Source: Harmonia axyridis (Eukaryota; Arthropoda; Insecta; Coleoptera; Coccinellidae). From it: a stretch of 64,000 nucleotides of DNA. The notes below the pieces were generated by a model. It was not told where the DNA came from. It made no database searches and saw only the letters and a list, made by a program, of their open reading frames with translations. The stretch spans positions 62,080,352 to 62,144,351 of the forward strand of contig NC_059503.1 of NCBI RefSeq assembly GCF_914767665.1. Direction: 5' to 3'. Below are positions 36,113-47,926 of the stretch, in pieces (within the stretch, counting starts at the first letter, position 1; each line of letters begins with the position of its first letter). The translations under genes were made by a program, and so were the position numbers.

Positions 36113-37889
36113 AAACTAATAACAATTTCGTGCTGAAAGTTTGCATGTTGGGGTTTCAGGCGATGAGCTTTCTACTTAAAATATTTTCAGATCAATTCAA
36201 CTTCCGGTTATACCGGAAACAGACTACTAATTCCTTATTTCAAATGGCACACCCAGCATATTATTGCATCATAAGATAGCTTTTTTGATGGCAATTTCGG
36301 CAATATGCCATACCTTGGGTAAAAACTCAACGGTTCATGAGTTATTGGGATTCTTATGAAAAAAATGCTGGAGATGAGGACTCACATTTTTTTGAATATT
36401 TCAGCAGATAAAGCTTTTTTCGAGAAAACATTTTTCTTTTTCGATTCTGCAAATACGTAGTATTATAAGACTGTTTGCGGTTTGAACCAAAAAGGTGCAG
36501 GGTGTTCATAAGAAGATTATGAACTTGGACAACACAAATTCATCAAAACTTAAAATTTTCGAATTAGGACCTATATTTTTTATTTTTTCAGTCGATTATA
36601 CGTACAAAAATAGTACGGGTTACTGCAGCAAACCCTTTACCTAAAATGAATACTTTGAGAGTTATCGAGGAAGAACTTTGAATGAGGAAAAACCGCTATT
36701 TATAACTGTGTTGAGTGGTGACTTCCGAAAAACACAGAAGACAATTTAGGAAATATGCCATACTTTGGGTAAAAACTCAATGGTTCATGAGTTAATGGGA
36801 TTCTTATAAAAAAAAAATGGTGGCGAAGTGTATCTACATTTTTTTATATTTCGGCAGAAAAAGCTTTTTCCGAAAAATAATTTTTTTTTCGATTCTGCAA
36901 ATACGTAGTATTATAAGACTGTTTGCGGTTTGGACCAAAAATGTACAGGGTGTTTTTAAGAAGATCATGAACTTGAACAATTCAAATTCATTAAAGCTCA
37001 AAGTTTTCAAATTAGAACCTTTATTTTTTATTATTTCAGTCGATTCTCCGTACGAAAGAAGTATTATTCATAATAAGGAGAAGGAACCTCAAATGAGGAA
37101 AGACCACATTTCCTCACTGTGGGGAGTCTGTGAAAACACAGAAGGAAACTAAAATTCGATGTTCCAATAACTAAATTTGACATTTCAAGAATTGTAATCA
37201 ATCATTCGTAATTGAAAATTGTATTGGTTTATGGATTTCTCAATAATCCCAACGAAAAATTCATTATAAATCATGAAATGTAAAAATTAGTTATCCAAAC
37301 ATCGAATTATAGTTTTTTTCTGTGTTTTCTGGAAGTCATGGACTACTCCACACAGTTAGAAATTGCGGTTTTTCCTCTTTTTACTCGATAATTCATTTTA
37401 GGCATAGGGTTCCCTTAAGTAACCCCACTATTTTGTACGTGGAATAGACTGAAATAACAAAAAATATAGGTTCAAATTTGAAAACTTTGAGTTTCGATGA
37501 ATTTGAGTTTCCCAAGTTCATGATCTTTTTATGAACACATCTTAAGAACAAACCGCGAAGAGACTTATAATACTACGTATTTGCAGAATCGAAAAAAAAA
37601 AAAATTCCGAAAAAAGTTATTCCTGCCAAAAAATTAAAAAAATGTGAGTCCTCATCGCCACCATTTTTTTTCATAAGAATACCATTAACTCACGAACCGT
37701 TGAGTTTTTACCCAAGGTTTGGCAAATTGTCGTCAAAAAAGCAATCTAATGACGCAAAAATATACTAGGCGATTTGGAATGAGGAAGTAGTAGTCTGTTT
37801 CCGGTATAACTGAAAGCTGTAGAGATCTGAAAATATTTTAGAGAGAAAACCCCAATATGCAAATTTTCAGTTTAATATTATGATTAGTT
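36113..37889. repeat. composite inverted repeat with an internal direct repeat
   Basis: The left arm (36113-36740) is matched by a reverse-complement copy at about 37315-37889. The shared blocks include TACCGGAAACAGACTACTA, TTGGGTAAAAACTCAACGG, CTGCAAATACGTAGTATTAT and the outer AACTAAT end. A second, direct copy of the inner 400-450 bp of the left arm lies at 36741-37149. No transposase is present. It is probably a non-autonomous foldback-type element with a duplicated internal unit. The copies have diverged noticeably, so it is old. Confidence 0.8.
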
Positions 37890-38661
37890 GAAAACGAATA
37901 TCCAAAAAGCGAATTGTATGAATAGAAAATTTCGAAAATTCAATAGTTTCAGAAAACTTTTCAAACTAGGTTTTAACTGATTTAAATAATTCGCGCAACA
38001 AGATCATATTACAAATGGTTATACTAGAAAAATTTGTTGAACTCACCTCTATAAATTTTATGTTGTTTAACTCAACTCTTCTTCGGCACAAAAATATCCG
38101 TTTGAATTATTTGAATCTAGTTAACTGAATTCGCGAACAGATTGAAATTTCATGATTACAGTTCAGCAATTTTTCTCAATGTTCCGTTGTTTTTAATCCA
38201 TCAAATCAACCGGTATTTTGACCTCGAATTTCAGTGACCGCTGAATTTCTTCCTGACAAAAAAAGAGCAATCCTAATTAATCGATCATTCAATACAGGGC
38301 GATGCTCAAGGATTCCTTCAACTACAGGTCAACCAAACTATCGTTTGATTGACCTCAAGCAGCCGACTTTTGGACATATAAGGAGATTGTATGCACATGT
38401 ATATCAGTAGAAAAAAGTAATAACATGAGAATTCAATATATCTCAAGAACATCTCAACGTATATCTTTTTCAAACAATTTTTCAGTAATTTATATGCAAG
38501 AACCCATAGTCGCAACCATTGCTATTCAAATTTAAATGATAGACTCCACGCAAGGAATCTGAATAATACGCGAAAGAAAAAGAAATAAATCTAATTAGCA
38601 ACAAAAAAGTTTTTCATTCACTTCAAGATCTAAATTCACCATTATTTAGGAAGTGTATATA

Positions 38662-39600
38662 ACGGGTGTTTTTTTTCGAAGTATATAACTTTAAGTTGGC
38701 ATTACTGTTCAAGATGGCGACCGATTTGACAGCTGTCAAGTGATTTATTCTCAGTTTGGTTTGGCAATTCATCATGAATAGACTCACGCCTGAACAACGC
38801 TTGCAAATAGTGCAATTTTATTTCGAAAATAATGGTTCTGTGCGGAATACGTATCGCGCACTACGTTCATTTTATTTTGTTTAGCGATGATGCGCACTTC
38901 TGGTTGAATGGCTACGTGAACAAACAAAACTGCCGCATTTGGAGTGAAGCTAATCCTCAAGTGTATGTCGAAACACCGTTACATCCAGAAAAACTGACTG
39001 TTTGGTGCGCTTTATGGGCTGGAGGAATCATTGGTCCGTCCTTTTTCAAAAACGATGATGGCCAGAACGTTACAGTCAATGGTGATCGGTATAGAGCCAT
39101 GATTACTAACTTTTTCATTCCTGAATTGAACAACCATGATGTCCAGGAGCTGTGGTTCCAACAAGACGGCGCAATATATCACACAGCTCGTGCCACAATC
39201 GATTTATTGAAAGACACGTTTGGTGACCGCCTAATTTCACGTTTTGGACCTGTGAATTGGCCTCCAAGATATTGTGATATGACACCGCTAGACTACTTTC
39301 TGCGGGGCTATGTAAAGTCATTGGTCTATGCGGATAAGCCACAAACCCTTGACCATTTGGAAGACAACATTCGCCGTGTTATTGCCGATATACGGCCACA
39401 AATGTTGGAAAAAGTAATCGAAAATTGGACGTCCGGATTGGACTACATCCGAGCCAGCCGTGGCGGTCATATGCCAGAAATCATATTTAAAATGTAATGC
39501 CACAAGATTATCTCGCGGATAAATAAAATTCATGTCAATCGAATAATCCATCGTTGTTTTATTGCAATTTTAAGTTCTATAGCTCTAAAAAAACACCCTT
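38662..39600 (+). mobile_element. mariner-family element copy 6, shared-deletion derivative with intact 221-codon frame
   Basis: Complete ends flanked by TA. Same deletion junction as copy 2. The catalytic frame 38832-39497 is open for 221 codons with Asp motifs F-S-D-D-A-H-F, Q-Q-D-G-A and C-D-M-T-P-L-D-Y-F. The DNA-binding domain is missing, so it cannot be an autonomous transposase. Lies between genes B and C. Confidence 0.92.
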
Positions 39601-39942
39601 TATATTTTATACTTTCATATTAATTTTAATGATTTTCACATTTTATTGGTTGATGGAATTTCGATTCATAAAATTTCACTCAACTGTTTCGATATTTTAG
39701 TTCCGAATGCACAAGTCACAAAAAAACGTGTAAAATAATTTCTCATTTCAAATTCCTCCGAAACGAATAAATTTACTTAGAGTGAACAAACCGATTTAGA
39801 CTCCGTAATGGGATCCAATTTTGTATATTATGTGATAATACTGAATGGATTATCTTGTCTGTCAAGAAGAAGAAATTAATCCATCAATACATTCCTCAGA
39901 GTAATCTATGTTTATAACTCTATGATACATTCATACTTATTG

Positions 39943-40004
39943 AGCAATTTATCACAGGAATTTGGACAGAATAATTTCTGTCCAAATTCCTATGATAAAT
40001 TGCT
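39943..40004. repeat. 62-bp hairpin, 29-bp arms with one mismatch and a 4-nt loop
   Basis: The arms start AGCAATTTATCA and end GGACAGAA, and are repeated in inverted form after the loop TAAT. The only mismatch is 12-13 bases from the outer end. It is not flanked by an obvious duplication. Confidence 0.8.
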
Positions 40005-40129
40005 TAATTTTAAATTTGGACGTGAATAGTACAGAATTCATACTTATTTTCACTGAGAAGCTCAGAGTAATAAACATGTTGATTACCTACTCTATGCTGA
40101 AACTGAATTGTCATTGGCGTTGGCATTTT

Positions 40130-40720
40130 GTCAAATGGACCATGTCCACTCTAAATAATGCATCTTTGCTATGTAGTTCTTAAAAGTTTCTGTGTTATTT
40201 GCGTCTCGTCAACAATACTCATTGCCATATTCATAGTGACCAAGCTGTTCCTCAATCTTGTATCCGAAGAAAATTTGCATTTGATAATACAATACTGTAA
40301 AAGAAGGAGATGTGTGCCAAGCTTCCTAGAATATTGAATTTTCAGAAGATCTATCAATTGAAAGAAAGTATAAAGAAGAACCAAATTATATCGAACAGAT
40401 GCCACAATAACAATAATAAAACGTGAAGAGTTTCATGCGGACTTTCATTTTCATATTGATCTGTGTTTGATAAAATCAAGTAATCTAGCTTGTCTTCTGT
40501 GACAATTCAAAATTTTTTGTCGACCATGTCAATCTCATACATTATTTCCAAAAGTTTTTATGTCATCAGTGTCTCCTCAACACTACTGGTGAGTCTCGTT
40601 ACATTGGCTAGATATTTGTATGATTGGTCAACACCAGAAAACCTAGATATGTTAATAGAATATGCAAGAAGAGCAGCTTGTGTTTCGAGTATGATAAAGT
40701 GATCACATCATTTGAATGAA
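40130..40720 (+). pseudogene. two tandem related fragments of a membrane protein (possibly odorant-receptor-like)
   Basis: Two stretches (about 40160-40330 and 40525-40702) encode clearly related peptides. Each begins K-S-F-x-V-I-x-V-S-S-T, continues as a hydrophobic helix of about 15 residues, then E-N-L-(H/D)-x-(L/I)-I-x-Y-x-(K/R)-R. Both frames soon hit stops, and I find no start exon or splice site. The helix followed by an E-N-L amphipathic segment recalls the N-terminal half of insect odorant receptors, but the match is weak. They look like degraded tandem duplicates. Confidence 0.3.
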
Positions 40721-41124
40721 GAAGCAGAGCTCGGAGAAATTGATTCAAGGTTTTGAAGGCGACAACGAGTCTAAATGAATTGATGAAACAATTTACTGTG
40801 ATGAGAATGATTGAAGTTGAAAGGAGATTTTATATAAATTGCCATTCAGAATAACTATATTCTTTTATTACTTTTGAATAGCTATACAAGCATATACCAT
40901 ATCCGAAACTCAAAATGATTTGTTTGATATGTTGCGGATGTTTCGAACCATAATTTGTTTTTTTTTCACATCACATTGTTTCAATACATGCATTTGTTTA
41001 TTCATATGTATCTTCATAGGGCACATTATTAGTTATGTTCTTCTTTCTTTCCTTGAGAAGAATCTTTGTAATAATAGTTGCTTATAACGACTCTCGGTTA
41101 TAGTGACCAATCCCTTCCATGTCC

Positions 41125-44100
41125 TTATGATCGATACATACTGTACCAAAAGTTTTTAATTATATCAGCCGCTTTCTCTCCAATCATATACGCTGGAGCC
41201 ATCATATGACCCCTAATGTTGACAGGAATCACGCTATTATCAACTATCCTTAAGTTTCCTATTCTGTGGACTGTCAATTCATCATCCACAACAGAATCTG
41301 GATCACTTGTAGGACCCATCTTGGCTGTGCTTGCTGGATCCGATAAACAAATACTTTGGTATCTCATGGCACATCTCCAATATTGGTCAGAGTCGAATTC
41401 TTCACTACTACATGAGGGAATTGGTTTTCTATCCAGATAACCGCCATTTTCCTTGAATATCCTTGTTGCGAGGAACTTTTGGGCCAGCCTTATACCTTCT
41501 ATAAGAGTTGCTATGTCCTTTTCATCTTTGTCAGATAAGAAATTCGGATCTATCAATGGCGGATGAAATGGATCGTTTGTGCCAATTTTAACACTACCTA
41601 CAGATTTTGGATCCAAGAGTACCACAGTCACCGATACAGCGAGTTTGTTTTCAGTTACTCCGTTATCAACAACCTCATATCTTGGTGAGAATACCAGTTC
41701 GACATCTGGAAGATCGGCAGAATCTTTCGATACTTCTGTGTTGAAATAAGCGATAACATCTGCAGAGAAAGCGGACAGTGGTCCCTTTCCTTTTGTTAAG
41801 AACTCTATAATCTCCTCCCTTGTATTTTTGGAAGGCAGTTGAGTATTGTTGAAGATGAATTTAAGTCCCATGAAAGCTAAGTGAGTCCTTAAAGTCTTTC
41901 CGACTTTCAAGTCCGACATGGTTTCAATCCCCAGATTGTTCAATTCTTCTTTGGGACCAATTCCAGATAGCATCAGTAGTTTGGGCGTCATCATTCCACC
42001 TGAAATTCAAACAGTAAGTAAGTTATTGAAGGCTAGCTCCCACAGCAGCACTGGAGGTCATACTAGACTTGCCTCCCTTACACCTACATGTGAGGAAATG
42101 CAGCCTTAGAATTTCCCTTAATGGAAAGCTCCTTCCTGGAAACTGGGTTGGACATATGAGGATACTGAATCAATTAGATTCAAACCTCCTCGCAAAACCA
42201 TCAGATATTATGACAACCACCTATGATTTTGAAACGCCCTTTGAAACGGTTATAAATAACCGTCCTAGTGCAATAAGTCTCGTAAATTGTCTGGACAAAA
42301 AATCATCCATATGGTTCACAGATGGATCAAAAACAGAGAAGGGCATCGGCATTGGGATATATGGACCTAAACTGAGGATCTCTAAAGCCCTGGGAAGTGA
42401 CCCCTCGATTTTACAGACCGAGATAATGGCTGTTTATGTATGCGCTTAGAAGTGTCTCAAAATGAAACTCAAGGGGGCGCATATCTACATCACCACGGAC
42501 AGCCAAACCACGCTGAGATCCCTGGAATCGTGTTGTCAGGGTCTCTGCTGACTTGCGAGTGCCGTAACACCATAAAGCAACTGGCCAGAGGAAATAAGGT
42601 GACTCTACTATGGATACCAGGGCACTGTGGGGTTGAGGGAAATGAGAGAGCTGATGAACTTGCAAAAAGTGCATCAAGGCTAACACCTGCTGGACCTGAG
42701 CCTTTCTGTGGGATAGGAAAAGACCAATATGAAGCTGCGGTCCAGCTGCAGGAGTTGAACAACAGGATAATCCACTGGACTAACACTCCTAGACTTGTTC
42801 AGGCAGAGAAATTCGTGAAGATTTCACCTACCTACGCCAGAAAGCTCCTGAAGCTGTGGGGAGCCGAGCTTCGGGTGATGGTGGGACTGCTGACTGGGCA
42901 CTGTCGGTAAAAATATCATTCGTACCGTATGGGCAAGTCAGCAGACGAGATTTGCAGGCTCTGTGGATCGGAAGCAGAAACAGCCGAACACTTGGTACGC
43001 AAGTGTCCGGAGCTGTCTAGCCTAAGAACCATTCACATGGGTAAGCCGGTCCTGGATACCAGAGAGGTAACGGCTAAGGCCCCTAAGGAGGTTGTCAATT
43101 TTATAAACGTCGTTGACGACTTCCCTGGGTTTCTATGAATGAGTAGGGTAGAGAACATAAGATCTGCATGGTCGCAGTTCCTGGAAGGCTTACCGAACAA
43201 AAACGAACCCCTGTTCAAATAATAATAATATTCAAGGCTACGCTAACTCTTTACCTGCTGAAATTATGACTTCTTTTGTCGCGTGCACTTCTACGATGGT
43301 GCCATTTCTTATATATTGAACACCCGAAGCCTTCTTATCCTTCGGATCAATCAAAACTTTCAACACTGTACTTCTTGGTTTTATCACGAGGTTGGGTAGT
43401 ACTTGGGCGTTCTGCAAGTAGGCCCTTGCGGAACTCCATCTGCTTCCCCTTCTAAGAGTTCCTTGTGCATGACCGATTCCTATCTGTTTACCGGCGTTGA
43501 AGTTGACATATGGAATGTTCAGTTCATAGGCCGCTCTTAAGACAAACTCAGTTGCTTTAGATTCGAATCTAGAATTTTCTAGATGGACAGGTCCATTTTT
43601 TCCCTGATGTTCTTCAGAGTAGTGTTTTATTTGTGAATCCTCGAGTTTCTTGAAGTAAGGAAGAACGTCGTGGTAGTTCCAGCCTGGACAACCACTATCC
43701 GCCCATTTATTATAGTCTTTCGGGTTGCCTCTTGCCCAGGACATTCCATTGATGGCTGTAGATCCTCCGAGAGCTTTGCCCATTCCTAGGAGACACCGTT
43801 TGTCGGTTGAACCTAGAATTTGCGATTGGAGAAAGCTATTAAATACACTGCGCAAAAAAATTAACGCACATGATGGAAATCTCAAATTTATTCTACAACT
43901 GAAGGTGTTCTCAATGATAATTATTTTTATCAGAATTATGCATGCATATGTTATCCACTTTCAACGTTTTTCTTCAATACAGATGTTTTTTCCCAGCAGG
44001 AATAAAAAAAGATGAGATCATCAGATTTTGAATGTATTGGCTCCATTCTGTAATCAGTTGTTCTAGATCAATTCTAGTGATCAATAGTTTTTCTTTCGTT

Positions 44101-47100
44101 TGATTTTCTACACTCAATCGCTATGCAACGCGAAACACGCCAAAGAGGAATGTGCCCAAGCGGTAGTTTTGCGAGAAGAAGGGTGGACATACAGAAGAAT
44201 TGCAGAAAGGTTTGGAGTTTCCCATACAAGTGTGTCCAGAATGTTGCAGCGATTCAGGGAGACAGGTATGAATGTCCGAAGACCAGGACAGGGTAGACCA
44301 CGGGTAACAACTGCCATTCAAGAACGTTACTTGAGAGTTTCTTCGTTGAGACAATCGTTTGCAACCGCTCGCCTCCTTCAATCAGCTTGAGCAAACTCAT
44401 GCGGTGCAAATTAGCACTCAGACAATAAGAAATCTCCTCAGAGAATATGATTTAAGACCTCGGGTCGCGGCAAGAGGCCCAGCTCTTACCCTAGCCCATC
44501 GAAAGGCGCGTTTGTATTTTGCGAGAGAGCATATCCATTGAAAAGAGGCTGATTGGGAAAGAGTTGTCTTCACAGATGAGTCTAGATTCTGCCTCTACTA
44601 TTGTGATCGACGTTCCCTTGTATACAGACGTCCACATTAAAGATATCCCCAGTGCAATTTCCTGAATACTACTGGTTTCGGGGAGGATCGATTATGGTAT
44701 GGGGTGGAATATCTTTGACTACTCGCACAGACCTAGTGGTCGTTGATAATGAAGCTATGAATGCTGATAGGTATATAAGAAACATTCTTGAAGAGTATGT
44801 AGTGCCATTTGCCCCATACATTGGTGAAAATTTCATTTTTATGGACGATAATGCCAGACCCCATCGTGCCCGCATCGTTCAGAAGTACCTTGAAGAGGTT
44901 GAAGTCTCTCAAATAAAATGGCCAGCAAGAAGTCCAGATTTCAAACCGATTGAGCAGGTTTGGGACAAACTCAATAGAAGGCTGAGAAGTTCAGAAAATC
45001 ATCCAGCTACTCTTAATGACTTAGGAATCCAACTCTGAGAAATCTGGGAAGGATTAGATCAGAACATTTTAAGATCACTCATTTTGAGTATGAACCATCG
45101 TTGCCGAGCTGTAATTAACGCAAGGGGTGGAAATAACAAGTATTAAATCACTTATCAGCATTCCAGTATTTTGAAAATTGTTTATTTCTCTTCTTTCACG
45201 TAAGATTCGGTGAAATCCTGAATTTTTCTTCCATTTAATGTGTCTTGTTTCATTCAAAACCTTCCCGAGAGAACATGAAAAATAAGTTATAAAGTCAATG
45301 TAGAGTTAACTTTCATTAAAATTGAGATTTTCAGAATGTGCGTTAATTTTTTTGCGCAGTGTATATGAAGATGAATTCTCACCATAGCACCAATATTTTT
45401 GGGTTGTAGTAAGATAGCCCCAATTGTACTTTGAATTGAGGAGGTTGAACGAGAGAGAAGGAATTCTAGTAGTGTCGGTTTCTTCTTCTCCAGCTTCCAA
45501 TAGGAGTATTTTCCAGTCTGCTATTTCTGCCAAACGACGAGTTACAGTTGCTCCTGCTGCTCCTGCGCCTATGACGATGAAGTCATAAGTTGTGTTATCT
45601 GGAAAAAAAAATTTTTGAATTCGAAGAGTCTTTATTAACAAATTATTTTCAAATAGTTGATTTGTGTTAAACTTTATTCTGCTCAGGAGAGTCAATCTTT
45701 TACGTCAGTTTTTTTCAATTGGTTCTGTTGGAGGTATAGCCTATAATGAATACTTGAATTTGAGTATTCTAATTTATGCATTATTATTCTTGTATAGTCT
45801 TAAGGTCATAAAAAATCGCGAGGGAAATCCATATATATGATATATCTGGTCTTCTTCAATTTGAACCCTGATGGTTTTCAGCTTCTGATATAATTGGACT
45901 ATTTTCTCGAGTTGAAGTGATCACTGCATTATAGCTAGTTATTTTTATGGTACAGTCATTTAAAAGCTCTTAAAGTTTTCGAGACGGTCGAATTTTTTAT
46001 GAGATATTTGAACATTTTTGAACGTGAACTACACTACGCAAAAAAATTAACGCACATTCTGAAAACTCAATTTTAATGAAAGTTAACTCTGCATTGACTT
46101 TATAACTTATTTGTTTTGAACGAAACAAGACACATTAAATAGAAGAAAAATTCAGGATTTCACCGAATCTTATGTGAAAGAAGAGAAATAAACAATTTTC
46201 AAAATACTGGAATGGTGATAAGTGATTCAATACTTGGTATTTCCACCCCTTGCGTTAATTACAGCTCGGCAACGACGGTTCATACTCAAAATGAGTGATT
46301 TTGAAGGATCTAATCCTTCCTAGATTTCTCTGAGTTGGATTCCCAAGTCATTAAGAGTAGCTGGATGATTTTCTGAACTTCTCAGCCTTCTATTGAGGTT
46401 GTCCCAAACCTGTTCAATCGGATTGAGATCTGGACTGTTTGCTGACCATTCCATTCGAGAGACTTCAACCTCTTCAAGGTACTCCTGAACGATGCGCGCA
46501 CGATGGGGTCTGGCATTATCGTCCATAAAAATGAAATTTTCACCAATGTATGGGGCAAATGGCACTACATGCTCTTCAAAAATGTTCCTTATATACCTAT
46601 CAGCATTCATAGCTCCATTATCAACGACCACTAGGTCTGTGCGAGCAGTCAAAGATATTCCACCCCATACAATAATCGATCCTCCCCCGAAACCAATAGT
46701 ATTCAGGAAATTGCACTGATCATATCTTTCATGTGGAAGTCTGTATACAAGGGAACGTCGATAACAATGGTAGAGGTAGAATCTAGACTCATATGTGAAG
46801 AGAACTCTTTCCCAATCAGCCTCTTCCCAATGGATATGCTCTCTCGCAAAATCCAAACGCGCCCTTCGTTGGGCTGGGGTAAGAGCTAGGCTTCTTGCCG
46901 TGACACGAGGCCTTAAATCATATTTTCTCAGGCGATTTCTTATTGTCTGAGTGCTAATTTGCAACCCATGAGTTTGCTCAAGCTGATTATGAAGGAAGCG
47001 AGCGGTTGCAAACCGTTGTCTCAACGAAGAAACTCTCAAGCAACGTTTTTGAATGGCAGTTGTTACCCGTGGTCTACCCTGTCCTGGTCTTCGGACATTC

Positions 47101-47926
47101 ATACCTGTCTCCCTGAATCTCTGCAACATTCTGGACACACTTGTATGGGAAACTCCAAACCTTTCTGCAATTCTTGTATATGTCCACCCTTCTTCTCGCA
47201 AAACTACCGCTTGGGCATATTCCTATTAGGTCAAATTGCGTGTTTCGCGTTAAATAGCGATCGAATGTAGAAAATCAAACGAAAGAAAAACTATTGATCA
47301 CTAGAATTGATCGAGAACAACTTATTTCAGAATGGAGCATTCAAAATCTGATAATCTCATATTTTTTTATTCCTGCTGAGAAAAAACATCTGTATTGAAG
47401 AAAAACGTTGAAAGTGGATAACATATGCATGCATAATTCTGATAAAAATAATTATCATTGAGAACACCTTCAGTTGTAGAATAAATTTGAGATTTCCATA
47501 ATGTGCGTTAATTTTTTTGCGCAGTGTATAAAAATTCAAGGAATATTGAATACAATTTCCTGAAAACTCAGAAGTATAATGTGAAATGTAGAGTTTAATC
47601 TGTTCAAATAATCATTCAGAACATCAATTTTTGGCCCTCATGAATATCGACATGCAAACAACTCGAAAACAGTTTCTTGTTTTCAAGTTTACAGATATTG
47701 AAATTGAATGAATATCTGTGAATATCTTACCTTTTACTTTGCCATAAAGCTCTCTCTCAAAATCCTCAGGTTCATTTTCTTTCGTATATGGTGGCCTTAT
47801 ATTCCTTAAGTTATTTATTTCGGCTTCAACTGTCGAAACTAACTGATCCAAACTTTCCTTCGTAATTTCTGAAGTAACATTGCACAAAGTTACGACTAAC
47901 AAAACGTAGATTGAAATTTTGAACAT
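41125..47926 (-). CDS. GMC oxidoreductase C with substituted catalytic histidine
   Basis: GMC-family secreted protein. There are four exons: 47731-47926, 45383-45598, 43255-43812 and 41125-41999, giving 614 residues. A signal peptide M-F-K-I-S-I-Y-V-L-L-V-V-T-L starts the protein. FAD motif G-A-G-A-A-G is near residue 76, signature 1 is G-K-A-L-G-G-S-T, and signature 2 is S-A-G-G-M-M-T-P-K-L-L-M-L-S-G-I-G. The catalytic stretch reads C-L-S-D-P-A-S-T-A-K-M-G, so Asp544 stands where GMC enzymes have His and Ser replaces the following Gly. The second active-site His588 (R-G-H-M-M-A-P) is kept. FAD binding may persist while alcohol oxidation is probably lost or altered. All introns are phase 1. 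Introns 1 and 2 hold Tc1-type elements and intron 3 a LINE. It is the closest paralog of gene D, with identical internal exon lengths. Confidence 0.92.
42034..43232 (+). mobile_element. 5'-truncated LINE with RNase H domain and zinc knuckle, in gene C intron 3
   Basis: The C-terminal end of a LINE ORF2 runs antisense to gene C. It starts at A-P-T-A-A-L-E-V-I-L-D-L-P-P-L, followed by an RNase H domain with its acidic set (F-T-D-G-S, Q-T-E, T-D-S-Q, E-R-A-D-E-L-A). A cysteine knuckle C-R-L-C ... H-L-V-R-K-C and the end P-G-F-L-stop (43138) follow. The frame has several shifts. A 3' tail of AAT triplets ends near 43232, about 22 bp from the exon 3 splice donor. The RNase H domain points to the I/R1/Loa side of LINEs, not the Jockey copy at 20 kb. 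Confidence 0.85.
43846..45361 (+). mobile_element. Tc1-type DD34E element copy 1, in gene C intron 2
   Basis: Terminal inverted repeats CACTGCGCAAAAAAATTAAC are flanked by TA on both sides. The transposase has a bipartite helix-turn-helix (E-E-G-W-T-Y-R-R-I-A-E-R-F-G-V-S), GRPR-like box G-Q-G-R-P-R-V, first Asp F-T-D-E-S, second Asp in M-D-D-N-A-R-P-H, and third residue in D-F-K-P-I-E; 34 residues separate the last two. It is broken by frameshifts near 44385 and 44540-44650. The element fills all but about 54 bp of the intron. Confidence 0.92.
46032..47526 (-). mobile_element. Tc1-type DD34E element copy 2, nearly intact, in gene C intron 1
   Basis: Same family as copy 1, TA-flanked, lying in the same direction as gene C. 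The transposase is open for 293 codons (46320-47201). Only two adjacent in-frame stops (TAA TAG, about 47225-47230) separate it from the normal start, and one stop (46320-46322) replaces a Trp near the C-terminus. The first catalytic Asp motif reads F-T-Y-E-S instead of F-T-D-E-S, so the triad is damaged as well. Otherwise complete: helix-turn-helix, G-Q-G-R-P-R, M-D-D-N-A-R-P-H, P-D-L-N-P-I-E. Confidence 0.92.

Noticed and set aside
38832..39497. 221-codon frame as a host gene
   Set aside because: It lies between mariner terminal repeats and recurs in other copies, so it belongs to a transposon.
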